Assembly (NCBI GenBank): GCA_001661515.1
Contig: LUVW01000035.1
Coordinates: 1 to 64,000 of the forward strand
Direction: 5' to 3'
Length of the DNA stretch: 64,000 nt
DNA from: Capniomyces stellatus
Taxonomy: Eukaryota; Kickxellomycota; Harpellomycetes; Harpellales; Legeriomycetaceae
The notes beneath the pieces were generated by a model. That model was not told the origin of the DNA. It did not search any database and saw only the letters and a program-made list of their open reading frames with translations. The translations under genes were made by a program, and so were the position numbers. Position 1 is the stretch's first letter; each line of letters begins with the position of its first letter. This document shows positions 44,090 through 54,512 of this stretch, piece after piece.

Positions 44090-45391
44090 ATGAAGCTTAT
44101 CTCAGTCCTCTCATTTTTGTCCATCTCCTCAATTGTCGCCGCCCACAATGAAAATGGCAACCACGGTAAGGGTGACAAAAACAAGTCACAGGTCAGAACC
44201 GGTTTTGAAAACTGGGTTGACACAATGAAGTCCGACAAATTCGACTTCAAGTCCAGCTACGGTTTCATTGTTAACCCAACCGCCGTCACCAGAGATTTGA
44301 CTCTCGAAGTTGACTACCTTGTCGCCCAAAAGAAGTTGAACATTGTCGGTGTTGTTGGCCCAGAACACGGATTCCGTGGTGCAGCCCAGGCTGGTGAATC
44401 CCTCGGTGGACTCTCGTACCGCGATCTCGCTACCAACCTTACTGTCTATGACGGTTATGCTTTCAGAAACGGATCCCAGTGGGCCGAGGCTTACAAGCAA
44501 ATGAAGGTTGACACTTTGGTCTTTGATATCCAAGATGTCGGTGCCAGATTCTACACCTATGCTTGGACCTTGTATGATGCTATGATCGGTGCTGCTCTTA
44601 CCGGAAAGAAGATGATCGTTCTCGATCGTCCAAACCCAATCGGTGGAGTCGTTGTTGACGGTCCAACCCTCCAACTAGCACAAACCTCATTCGTAGGAAG
44701 ACGTGAAATTGCCCAACAACACGGTATGACCATTGGTGAGCTTGCCACCTTGTTCAACAACGAATTCTTGCCAAACGAGTCCCAGCTCAACACCACCGCC
44801 GTAAAGAAGATTGACCTCCAAGTCATCAAGATGTCAGGATGGAAGCGTAACATGTTCTTTGACGAAACCGGTCTCCCATGGGTCATGCCATCCCCAAATA
44901 TGCCAACCCCTGATACCGCCTTGGTATACCCAGGTCAATCATTGTTCGAAGGAACCAACTTGAGCGAAGGCCGTGGAACAACCAGACCATTTGAAACCGT
45001 CGGTGCCCCATTCATTGTTGATCTTGCCCTCGATGCCTTGGTCAAGACCGTCAACAGCTACAAACTCCCAGGTGTGATCTTCCGCCCACACTACTTCACC
45101 CCAACCTTCTCCAAGCACGCCAACGTCAGCTGCGGTGGATTGCAACTCTATGTCTCAGACCGTGAAACCTACCGCCCAATCACCTCTGCTCTTGCCGCCC
45201 TTACCGCTATCAAGGCCCACTTCCCAGCCAACTTCACAATCTTGGCAAACAACTTCATTGACAGACTTTCAGGAAACACCAACTTGAGAAATTTCTTGAA
45301 TAATGGTGCCAGCTTCAACACCATTGTTGAATCCTACCAAGCCGATATCAACGCATTCAAGGCTGTCCGTGCTAAATACTTGATGTACTAA
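44090..45391 (+). CDS. Secreted NamZ/DUF1343-family exo-beta-N-acetylmuramidase
   Basis: 433 residues with a signal peptide (MKLISVLSFLSISSIVAA, cleavage likely near residue 18) and a short basic linker before the domain. The conserved DUF1343 blocks appear in order: GPEHGFRGAAQAGE, DIQDVGARFYTY, LDRPNPIGGVVVDGP, SFVGRREIAQQHGMTIGELA, PSPNMPTPDTALVYPG and EGTNLSEGRGTTRPFETVGAPF. The bacterial members include NamZ, which removes N-acetylmuramic acid from peptidoglycan chain ends; the His/Glu of the PEHG block are kept. Four or more NxS/T sites suit passage through the secretory pathway. The likely role is outside the cell, on bacterial wall fragments, for nutrition or competition (inference). 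No intron. Codons are strongly biased (CCA Pro, ACC Thr, GCC Ala, AAG Lys), unlike VAC8 and much like SOD1, which suggests high expression. Confidence 0.92.
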   Translation: MKLISVLSFLSISSIVAAHNENGNHGKGDKNKSQVRTGFENWVDTMKSDKFDFKSSYGFIVNPTAVTRDLTLEVDYLVAQKKLNIVGVVGPEHGFRGAAQAGESLGGLSYRDLATNLTVYDGYAFRNGSQWAEAYKQMKVDTLVFDIQDVGARFYTYAWTLYDAMIGAALTGKKMIVLDRPNPIGGVVVDGPTLQLAQTSFVGRREIAQQHGMTIGELATLFNNEFLPNESQLNTTAVKKIDLQVIKMSGWKRNMFFDETGLPWVMPSPNMPTPDTALVYPGQSLFEGTNLSEGRGTTRPFETVGAPFIVDLALDALVKTVNSYKLPGVIFRPHYFTPTFSKHANVSCGGLQLYVSDRETYRPITSALAALTAIKAHFPANFTILANNFIDRLSGNTNLRNFLNNGASFNTIVESYQADINAFKAVRAKYLMY

Positions 45392-46854
45392 ACTACTAAC
45401 ACCTTAACATGTTAATATATTAATTGTATCCTTTTTTTTTACAAGTAAAGCCAAACCAATTTTCAGGTTTTAAATATTGTTAAAATAAACTCAAATTATA
45501 GCTTTGCTTGTACAATTTTAAACCCCGACCCTATCTACTTTACTGTTACTTGGCTCTTCAATGTCATTATTAATTATTTTATCTGTTAGTGGTCTTAAAC
45601 GTTCAAAAGTAAATGATTTTTATTGAAGATTTTTTTTCCACCTAACCTTTTTTACTGACATTCCTAAATGATCAAATCAAATAAAAGCTGGGATAATAAT
45701 ATGTTGCCAATAAATTATAAATAAATAATAGTTGTAAACAAAAACAACCCTTCTCATCATCATTAAACATAAATTCAAATCCACCATTTAATATTGTATG
45801 TTTTTGTTGTGTTGTGTTGATTCTGTTGCCATTAAACCATGAAATGATAATGATAATGCTGTACATTAGTGACAGGTATCCAAGAACATTTTACTAGTAT
45901 AGACGCACTGGGATCCAAGGAATCAAGGTTCGCTTTACAACTTTTATGCCGATAGTAACATGTGGAATTAATGATGACCAAACTCATAGCCAATTCTGAA
46001 GCACAATGGATTACCTTTTAAAAATCGCTTTAAAGGGTATCCATTTTTTGAAGTGGAATAGTTTTTAATCCAAGTACTTTGGCGAGGACGGTTTATTTAA
46101 AACGCGACCACTCTAAGCGCTCTGATCAACGATTTGCAGCAAAAAAAAATGCGTGTGAATCATAAACACTCTAGACCTTAAGGGATTTGAGGAGTATATC
46201 TTTCTTACTCATGCTGTATTGATTGTGAAAGGGCAGCACTATTGTGTATTGTTTTTACAACTAAATCGTTTTCATAAAGTCGATTTGCTTGGGTGCTTTT
46301 GATTTAAATCGTATATATCTGAAATAATATCTGCTCACATTAGTAGCTTTGCTAATATCCTTGTTTCATCTGATGCTAGTTCCAGTTGTGTAGTAGCTAA
46401 CAAAATGTTCTGTTTGGCTTTGTTTTTTTTTATTTAGAGTAGATTCACTTGACCAGTATTGAGAACTCGGCTTTTTTTTTACTTCTAGATACTCTTGAAA
46501 TGCTTATCAAAATAAATCAACACTCCAATACAAAACATCGTTTATGAGCAATAATTTATAACAGTTACTTTTACCATGACATTGCTTTATGGCTGGTTTA
46601 AGCAACCAAGCAGCACGGTGTTGCGTTTCTTTAAATGATGGGCGTTAAATAGATATTTTATTCTTCTTATAATCACTCGCTAACTTAATTAAGAGGTTGC
46701 TACCCAACCCTTTCCAGTAAAGTGGTGAAAAACTAAAAATCAATATGAGCCATAAAGTCAAACTAAGGTACAAAGTGGTATTTCAGTTTATAAAAAAACA
46801 CGTTGTTTCGGTAGTTCCGCGCTACTCGGCGTGCAATTTTAAATGCACAACAGC
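45392..46854. other. Convergent intergenic region, NamZ gene to peroxiredoxin
   Basis: About 1.5 kb between two converging genes. AT-rich, with scattered poly(T) runs. No gene, RNA or structured repeat is supported. Confidence 0.55.
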
Positions 46855-47691
46855 CTACTTGTTGGCTTCACCAAAGTATTCAAGACTGCCGTCTGGGGAT
46901 GGCTTAATCGTCAACTCACCCTTCTTCCAGTTTGCAGGGCAAACTATTCAAAAAAGATAAAATAAAAAATCAGTATGCTGTTTTGTTGGAATGTTTTTTT
47001 CTTTTCTTTTTGTCGTAGTTAAAATTCACATTGAAAAATAGTATCAGATTTAGTTACCTTCGCCATGTTTATCGGTGAACTGGATGGCCTCAACAAGACG
47101 GAGGGCCTCATCAACACTACGACCAATTGGAAGATCGTTTACTTGCATCACACGCAAAACACCTTTATCGTCGATAATAAAGAGACCTCTGAGGGCGATT
47201 CCAGCTTCTTCAATCAAAACGCCATAGTCCTTAGAGATCTTCTTGGTAAGATCTGAAACCAAAGGAATTTGGATATCCCCAAGACCGCCCTTGTTTCGTG
47301 GCTGGTTTGTCCATGCAAGATGCGAAAAGTGGCTGTCGGTTGAGATTCCTACAACCTCGCAGTTCATTTTTTTAAAATCGCTGATGCGATCGCTGAATGC
47401 AAGCAGTTCTGTTGGGCAGACAAATGTAAAGTCCAGTGGATAGAACACCATCATCAAAAACTTTCCTTTGTAGTCGGCGAGCTTGAACCCTTTGAATTGA
47501 TGGTTTTCAACTCCTTGGCCTTGCCACTCTGGAGCCAACTTTTGGACACGGGCCAAGTTGTTGAACTGGGTGGTGCTGAATGCCTTTGTCCAGTTTGTCG
47601 ATGCTGCAAGCTTGGCTGAAGCGCCTGATGTTTTATTGCCGTTGATGGCAAATGATCTTGTGACTTTTGATAGTTGGTTAAATCTGAACAT
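46855..47691 (-). CDS. Mitochondrial typical 2-Cys peroxiredoxin (Prdx3-like)
   Basis: 240 residues from two exons, 47058-47691 and 46855-46943 (intron 114 nt, GTAACT donor). The join reads [19 protein letters not shown], restoring the conserved C-terminal block. Residues 1-50 are rich in Arg, Lys, Ser and Thr with no acidic residues, a mitochondrial targeting sequence. The peroxidatic Cys92 lies in DFTFVCPTE and the resolving Cys213 in VCPANW. GGLG and the C-terminal YF (in LEYFGEANK) are both present, the marks of peroxiredoxins that are easily over-oxidised by excess peroxide. It reduces peroxides using thioredoxin in the mitochondrial matrix. The final exon matters: without it the protein would seem to be a 1-Cys enzyme. 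It is transcribed in the same direction as SOD1 next door. Confidence 0.95.
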
Positions 47692-48719
47692 TTTTTTTAC
47701 TTTTGAATTATTTTATTCAACACAAAGAGAAATCCACAGCTTCAACTTGGGTTCATGTTTCAGACTCGGTTTCATCTTTCCACTCTTTTCTAATCTCAAC
47801 CTCAGTTTTCATCGCAATCTACTTTTTCCATGTTTTTTTTTCTTCTTTTTACGTTGCTTTCACCTTTTTCCATTGTTTTTCATTTTTCATTTTAACCCAA
47901 AGCACAACCAGCCAATTCAGTAAAAAATAAAATACAACTAGCCAACTATAATACGAGAATAAAACTTTCCAGCCAATTTCAATTTAAATAAACGAAACTT
48001 TTCAACCAAAAAGGTCGGTTTGATTCGGCCAATAACCCACATTGCTGTTGAGCTCGAGATATTCTATGACAAAAGGTGTGGAAACTGATCTAGCTACTTT
48101 GTACTGCGGATTAAATAAAAATGAGTTTAAAACAATCAATCTAATAAATACGAGGGGTTTAATTGATCAAAAATATATCGGTTTGATGGTTAAAAGTGTC
48201 ATTTACCATATGTCGGTTTGGATCAAAAAAACGCATTAGCTTATATTTTTCCTATCGTGCATAACAGCACCAGAAAATTCATCAATGTCATGATAGCGAT
48301 TGAAGTGGAGAAATATATCTAGACTATTAATGTTATGGATATGTGTGATATTTTTGCCACATACACGCCAAAAATTATGCCCAAACATGAGTATAGCTTA
48401 AACTGTGTCATAGTCGACCTTGTCTCGCACAGTGCAGCTCGGCGTGTCAATGACAAATTACATCACACTAGAAAACACACTAGTGAGTAAAAACACTACA
48501 TGTGTTTTACATAGATGAATGGGAGCTCATTCCTTTGCCGTATCACCAATATGGCTTATGATAAACACAAAAGTTGATCAAGTTTACGCTTAGACGGTGG
48601 GGCGGAGACGTGCGTACATACTGATAGTTCCTTGTAGCGTTTGCTTTATTCGTTTTAAAACTTGTTACAATACAAAAATAAAGCCTAGACTAACTAAAAA
48701 AAAGGGCGGCTAGCAAGAT
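47692..48719. other. Intergenic region, peroxiredoxin promoter to SOD1 3' end
   Basis: About 1 kb. The part next to the peroxiredoxin start (47700-47890) is T/C-rich on the plus strand, so purine-rich on the coding strand. A 65-codon plus-strand frame at 48042-48239 has no recognisable features. Confidence 0.5.
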
Positions 48720-49353
48720 TTAAGAAGAGAACCCAATAACACCGCAAGCAAGTCTAGCTCCAGCGTTACCAGTGGTCAGCGACAACTCGTGTCCACCTTT
48801 GCCGAGATCATCAACGTCAGCATGGACAACAACAGAACGTCTATTGATTTTGTATAAAAGCAAAACATACGGCTCTAGTTTCGATTAAATTGAATAAACA
48901 AACATGTATAATCGCTTCCAATTTTTTTTCCACCCCTTATTTTAAAGACGATTTGAATATCGTTTTCAAAGTGTGTATGTGTATCCAACAGTACTGAACA
49001 TGTTATACTTACCCAATAACGCTGTTTGGGCCAAACAGAGTGACTTGGCTGTCTGTCATGTTCAAAGTGGCAGCACCTTCACCGCTTGAATGGATGTTTC
49101 CCAAATCACCAACGTGTCTAAGAGTATCTGTTGGGGCGCCATGGACGTGTTTGAATGGATTGAAATGTGGACCTGCTGAGATGCATCCGTTGGTGTTGTC
49201 TCCAAACTCGTGAATATGGAAACCATGGTCACCCTTTGCGAGTCCCTTAATCTCAGCTGAGATTTGAGCCTTGCAATCAGCTGTGTCCTGGGTAATAGTG
49301 ACTACTCCTGAAACCTGGCCATCCCCGTGTAAAACGCAAACTGCTTTAACCAT
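48720..49353 (-). CDS. SOD1: Cytosolic Cu/Zn superoxide dismutase
   Basis: 153 residues from two exons, 49013-49353 and 48720-48840 (intron 172 nt, GTAAGT donor); the join gives [15 protein letters not shown] in phase. The copper and zinc ligands are all present: [24 protein letters not shown] and RHVGDLGN in exon 1, and [11 protein letters not shown] in exon 2. The disulfide pair is the Cys in NGCIS and the Cys in RLACGVIG, and the active-site Arg lies in GARLACG. The length is the standard one for SOD1. It lacks a signal peptide, so it is cytosolic or in the mitochondrial intermembrane space. The segment PFKHVHG differs from the usual PHGKTHG but keeps the ligand His. It converts superoxide to oxygen and peroxide, the substrate of the neighbouring peroxiredoxin. 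Confidence 0.97.
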
Positions 49354-50122
49354 TTTTTTAAAAGTGTGTTTTTGAATTTGTTTATTTTTTTAAAATAAAT
49401 AAATTTTAATCAGTATTTTTGTAAAGGCAAAAGAAAGCTAGTAGCTGGTTTTATACTGAGAGCGATGAATTTGGCTGCATTTATTTAATCATGTTCTCAC
49501 TCTATATTCTCGACTTGTCTCGTTTCGATTTATTTTATTTTATTTTTTATTACTAAGCTTACTTGCAAGTTCCCCCCTTCTCCCCCATTCAACGCTTTGA
49601 TAAATGTAATGATACTTTGATTTGATTGGAAGTAGAATTGGGGCGGGGGGGTTGGAGTTTGGGTTAGTCAAGTCAATAAAATTTAAATTCAGCTTTATCT
49701 GATTTGAGATACTTGAGAATCAACTTAAAATTGAAAAATGGAGCTTGTGCCATAGTTCACGTAATTGGCCCAATATTCGTATGCATGGGTGGGGATTACC
49801 AAGCACTTGATCTTTTACGCCTTTATTTGATGGCTGCGCAGCTTTGGATTGCAGCCGCTGAACTCGATTCTATTTGCCCAAACAAGAATTGTAAGGTAAA
49901 ATCGACGTAAAGGTTTAAATACAATAACATTGGCCAATTTATCGAGCAAGCAGGTGGCATATTTATTAAATTACTGGCAGCTCAAAAACCAACATTAAAG
50001 CAAAACAGCGACTCAACACGGCACTTCAATTCAAAGCATCAGATTTAAATATTCTCAAAACACACTCAATAATCAACAAAACACACTCAATAATCAACAC
50101 AACATATCTTATTAGCATAACT
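49354..50122. other. Divergent intergenic region, SOD1 and DM9 gene promoters
   Basis: About 0.77 kb shared upstream of two divergent genes, so some control could be shared. A repeated ACACTCAATAATCAAC element (two copies, about 50063-50099) lies just upstream of the DM9 start. No other gene is supported. Confidence 0.5.
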
Positions 50123-50980
50123 ATGGGTAACTTGGAATATCGCCAAGATGGCTACAATGCGCCATTAGAATGGGTTCCGGCATCAGATGGGTAAGATAAA
50201 ACAGCGTCTATACTAGCACTATCAGCACTCTTGGTGGTGTCATTATTCCACTTTTGGCAGGTTTTCTCTAAAAATTGTCGGTTGTAATGGTATTTATTTA
50301 ATTGTACTTTGTTCTGTAAATGTAGATTTATCCCAAAGAATGCGATTCAAGCTGGCGTCGAAAGGAGCGGCCAGCCCTTATTCATTGCACGGTAGGATTT
50401 TGCAGCGTAAATATTTTTTTTCTCTGATGCAATGAAAAGATTGTGGTAATCTTGTTTTATAAATTTAATGCGGTTGGATTTGCGTTTTGTAGAGCAAGGT
50501 ACAGTAACGGATTACATCCAGGGAAAGCCTCGCCATTATTAACAGGAGGAGGGTTTGCTATGGGGTGGGGAGGAAAAGAAATACTACAGAGAGAGTATTT
50601 TGTGCTATGTGGCGATGTAAATAAATTAAAATGGGTTCCTCAAAAAGGAAACTTTAACACCACTTGTGTCCCGGTTGAAGCGGGAAGCGAACACAATGGC
50701 GAGAAGGTGGGTTATTGAGGGTATTTAGAATACATTTGGAGTATATTGTTGGAGTTTATTGTTGGAGTATATTTTTGGTGTTCTCTGGAGATTATCGAGT
50801 CATTTTTTATTATTTCTAAGAAAAAAAAACTGTTTAAACCTATAGCTTTACGTAGGGAAATGTGTGAAGAACGGCAGCATCCAACTTGGAAAGTGCGGTA
50901 GACATCTGGGCGGGATGTCGTTTGGATATGGCGGCAGCGAATGTTCTTCCGGCAGTTATGCAGTCTTGGTTTACGAATGA
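50123..50980 (+). CDS. DM9-repeat (DUF3421) protein, four exons
   Basis: A compact 160-residue protein assembled from exons 50123-50190, 50326-50391, 50493-50706 and 50846-50980 (introns 135, 101 and 139 nt; donors GTAAGA, GTAGGA, GTGGGT). All joins keep phase and rebuild the domain: WVPASDGFIPKNAIQAGVE, then LFIARARYSNGLHPGKA, WGGKEILQREYFVLCGD, LKWVPQKGN, EAGSEHNGEKLYVGKC and GSIQLGKC, ending GYGGSE and YAVLVYE. This is two DM9 repeats. DM9 proteins are best known in Diptera and other invertebrates, where members act as pathogen- or sugar-binding factors (some bind mannose). There is no signal peptide, so the protein is probably cytosolic or released by an unconventional route, as in other members. 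Function here is unknown; a lectin-like role is inference. Confidence 0.9.
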
Positions 50981-52027
50981 TTGTATATAGCAAACCGATG
51001 GCTTATTTGAATTTGCCAATACTATCTTAATAGCGCTTTACTTTTTCTTGCCAATAGTTTTAGTGGTGGCTATATTTGAATGGTTGTTATTACAATTGAA
51101 GCGAGCAACTTTTAGTTCTATACAAACAGAACGGTAAAAGTAAAAGTACAATGGTTGGTACAAAGTTATTAAGATCTAACTGTGGTTTGTATCTGCGAGA
51201 ACAGAGCCTGATGATTCAAAGCTGAAGTTGTGCTTATCGATGACATCGATACCAAAATGAAATCAGTTATAAAAAAAGAAAAAGAAAAAACAACAAAGAA
51301 CAAAAAAAGCAAACATGAAACATCTTTGTAGATAAAATCGAATAGTTGATTTAAAAGACGCAATCACGTTTTATAAAAATAAGGCGACTGAGGGTTGCAT
51401 ACAAACTGGCAAACGTAACGTGTATTTGTGATTGTAAAAGCATATCAATGGATATCGCAAATCAATATCTGTTCTAGTTGTGGTATTGCGCCGATAGGAG
51501 CATTGCTTGTGATTGTCTGCGTTGATGTGTTGACACCAGTACAGCCAAATATCTGTTCCAACTATTTCACTATTGGTTTTTCTTTTCTTTTTTTGCTTTT
51601 CCTTATCAGTCTTTACAAGGGAATGAAATCAAGTTGAAAGTGTTGGAGTAAGGTAGTTTGTCGCTATTACAGCATTAGAAAATCCAGTTGATTTGGGGAT
51701 TTGCAATTCACTTCGGGGTTAATTCTTGAATCTCCTTTAAAAGAGAATGCTGAGAGATTATTTTTGTTTGGTGTTACACGAAATCACGATACTAGAGTGA
51801 TAATTGGAGCTGAGAAAAAGAAAAAAAAAGAGGTGAAAAAGAAACGGAATCTAGAATGCGTTGAAGCTGGGAAAAAAAAGCTTGGATATAAATAGAGAGA
51901 GGAATCCCTAGGACATATGGTAGAGTGAAAAAAAAAAGCAATTCTTTTCAAACCAAAAAGCAAAAGAATTTACAAGTGGTGTATTTATTATTAGTATTAT
52001 TATTATTACAAAGTAGAACAAAGAGAA
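50981..52027. other. Intergenic region, DM9 gene to methyltransferase
   Basis: About 1 kb of AT-rich DNA. The last 100 bp before the methyltransferase is purine-rich, then A/T-rich (TTATTATTA near 51985). Short open frames here show no coding signature. Confidence 0.5.
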
Positions 52028-52897
52028 ATGTCGACTTACAACCAAGGGTTTTACAACTACAACAGCTATGTATCGGGTAGACCAACGTACAACACAAAGT
52101 TGGTTGGACACTTGATGGAATACCACAAACAGGTGGCAGGAAACAAAACCGAGGTTGTGGTTGACGCAGCAACGGGGACAGGGATATTTGCAAGACTTCT
52201 GGTTGACAGCTTTGATAGAATCATAGCGAATGACATTTCAGCAAAGATGCTTGCAACAGCAACACAGGTGGAGGGAAGCGAGAAGAAGATTGAGTATGCT
52301 GAGGAAAAGGCTGAGGAAATGAAGTCGATAAATGACGGGTCGGTTGATGTAGTGACTATCGCGACCGGGGCGCACTGGGTCAACCCAGAGTTGTTTTTGA
52401 AGGAGTGCAAGAGGATTCTGAAGCCAAACGGGACATTGGCTATATTTGGATACTCTGGGTTTGGACATTTTGTTGACTTTCCAGAGTGTGACGGAATACT
52501 AAGAGAGTATGGGTCGATTAAACTGGGCAATTACTGGGACAAGGGCAGAGAAATTCTTGATAAGCTGTACTCGCTGTACAATGTAGAGCTAAAGACGCAC
52601 GGGTTTAGCGATGTAAAGCAGCAGATATTCCCTGGGCTGTCTGTCGAGTACACTGATGGAAACTGCGAGGTTTTAGACTCGCCTGTTATCATAAACCACC
52701 CATTGACATGGCAGACTTTGCTGAACTGCCTCAAGTCATGGTCGTGTCTTGCAAGGTACCACGCCGTGTACCCTGAAGAAAGAAACTTGGCAGAGGTATA
52801 CGTTGAAAGGATGATGGCGGCAGCTGGACAAACAGACTACAACACACCAGTGAACTTCCAATGGGAGCAAGCGTTGGTTGTTGGAAGAAGATCTTAA
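52028..52897 (+). CDS. Class I SAM-dependent methyltransferase (TMT1/CRG1-like)
   Basis: A 289-residue intronless frame. SAM-binding motif I is VVVDAATGTGIFARLL (about 43-58), with Asp and the TGTG loop; the acidic residue of the second strand is in IIANDISAKML. DVVTIATGAHWVNPELFLKE (about 105-125) and ILKPNGTLAIFGYS (about 129-142) complete the Rossmann fold. The YNSYVSGRPTYN start and the HWVNPE segment resemble yeast trans-aconitate methyltransferase (TMT1) and cantharidin-resistance methyltransferase (CRG1), which act on small carboxylic or related toxic molecules in the cytosol. The exact substrate cannot be told. It is convergent with NOP15, 285 bp away. Confidence 0.88.
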   Translation: MSTYNQGFYNYNSYVSGRPTYNTKLVGHLMEYHKQVAGNKTEVVVDAATGTGIFARLLVDSFDRIIANDISAKMLATATQVEGSEKKIEYAEEKAEEMKSINDGSVDVVTIATGAHWVNPELFLKECKRILKPNGTLAIFGYSGFGHFVDFPECDGILREYGSIKLGNYWDKGREILDKLYSLYNVELKTHGFSDVKQQIFPGLSVEYTDGNCEVLDSPVIINHPLTWQTLLNCLKSWSCLARYHAVYPEERNLAEVYVERMMAAAGQTDYNTPVNFQWEQALVVGRRS

Positions 52898-53182
52898 TAA
52901 GACGTACATGCCCGAATATTGCGGCTATGATTACTTTAGTTTCCATTTTAATTGGATTATACGGGTGTTTTGCACAATTTATTTGTTTACTTTAATAAAA
53001 TGGATAAGAGGAAAGAAAAAAAGATAATAAAAGGTAGAGAGTATATCATATAAAATCAACTCGGGTAGAGGGAAAAGAAAAGAAAAGAAAAGATTTCAAG
53101 TTTCAAGTTTAAAAAAGTTGCTTTGCTGAACTTGTAAAAAAAAAAAAAATGAAATGAAATGAAATGGAAAAAAAAAGGCAAT

Positions 53183-54512
53183 CTAAGATTTTTGGGCAGC
53201 GTACCCAGGGAAATCGTAATCTATACCGGAGCTAGCGAGTCTTTTTCTTAGCTTGGACTCATTGCCAATCAGACGTTTATCAATTGCCTTCTGTTGGGTT
53301 TCAGTTTTTCTTTTTGCGTGGCGAAGTGAGTTGATTTTCTTCCAAGGAATGGTTTTGAACTTTCTGTTTGCGCCCTTAAACAAGTCGATGTCTTTGTAGC
53401 TGGTTGGGTGCATGAGCTGACACTTGAGAAGTCTGTTGTAAAGCAGGTAGTTGTTCATTGTTTCGGCTACAATCTGGGCAACAGAACCCGACTCAAACTC
53501 TATAAATGCGTAATGCTTTGATTTTCCTGTTTTCTTGTTTCTTGACAATCTTAGATTCAAAATCTTTCCAAATTGATTAAAGTAAAGCTTCATTTCTCGC
53601 TCGTAGAAACCGTGAGGAATTCTTCCAACGTAAACAACTCCGCTTTCCTGCTTTACGTTTTTCAATGCTGCCAACTTTTCTAGCTTTTTAACCTTCTTTG
53701 ACACCTGCTTTTTCAGTGGCTCCTCCAAACTCACCTTCAATTTGTTCGATGCAAAATCCTCACTATCTTCTTTCAACGTTTCTTCACCCTCGCTAAAGTC
53801 GTCTTCAAAGTCATGCTTTGCTGATCCTCCACCAATCGCTCTAATCAACTCTTCCTCCTCTTCGCTTTCCATCCCCGAGTCGCTATCATCATTTCCATCC
53901 TCTTCATGTACAGTTTCCTCTACTTTTTCTTCTTCTTTCTCTACTTTTTTGACTTCTGCTTTTTTGGCTTTATTCTTTGGCTCAGCCTTCTTTACTTCAG
54001 CCTTCTTTACTTCAGCTTTCTTTACTTCAGCTTTCTTTACTTCAACCTTCTTTGTCTCTACCTTCTTATCCTGTCCGCTTATACGTGCACTCTTTCTTTT
54101 ACCTCCCTCATTTTCGTTCTTTCCAACAGTTTCGCTCTCGACTGCTTTTCTCTTAACGGCATCTGTTTTGGCTATTTGTACATTCAATCTCTTATTTTAG
54201 TACTTGACTAGAATCATTGCTCACTATACTTTTATATTATAAACTGTTACTATATTGTATTTATATTTACCTATCGCTTTCTTTGCAACTGGTGCTGCTG
54301 CTGCTGCGGGTGTCGCTGCTGGCTTTTGTGTCTTTTTACCTATAATATACCACATGCGTGTTAATTTTGTCACGGAAGAATGATGAAAAAAAAGCTGCTA
54401 ATATATTATCGATCAATTCTTCATTAAACCAAAAACGTGGATCCAAATCTTTGGTATATCAACCTCAATATATTATATATGCTTTCTTATGCTTACCTGC
54501 TTTTGGTCCCAT
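53183..54512 (-). CDS. NOP15: Nucleolar ribosome-biogenesis protein Nop15 (NIFK-type RRM)
   Basis: 357 residues from exons 54497-54512, 54271-54339 and 53183-54171 (introns 157 and 99 nt). The third exon begins after ACAAATAG; a TACTAA branch-site match lies about 22 nt before it. The first two exons give MGPKAG and KKTQKPAATPAAAAAPVAKKAI. A basic, repetitive tail (KKAEV units) and an acidic stretch (about 110-160) precede one RRM: VVYVGRIPHGFYEREMKLYF (RNP2 region) and KSKHYAFIEFES (RNP1). AETMNNYLLYNRLLKCQL and GANRKFKTIPW after it are diagnostic of Nop15/NIFK, which binds pre-rRNA at ITS2 during 60S assembly. The 16-nt first exon is inferred from donor strength, phase and a plausible protein. 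Confidence 0.9.
53985..54044 (-). repeat. 15-bp tandem repeat encoding KKAEV units in NOP15
   Basis: Four consecutive 15-bp units, differing by one T/C between the first two and last two, encode the repeating Lys-Lys-Ala-Glu-Val segment. This is in-frame slippage in a disordered basic tail. Confidence 0.85.

Noticed and set aside
44090..45391. Bacterial contamination as source of the NamZ gene
   Set aside because: Flanked by fungal genes on one contiguous stretch, with a eukaryotic signal peptide, TATA box and AT-rich fungal-type flanks.
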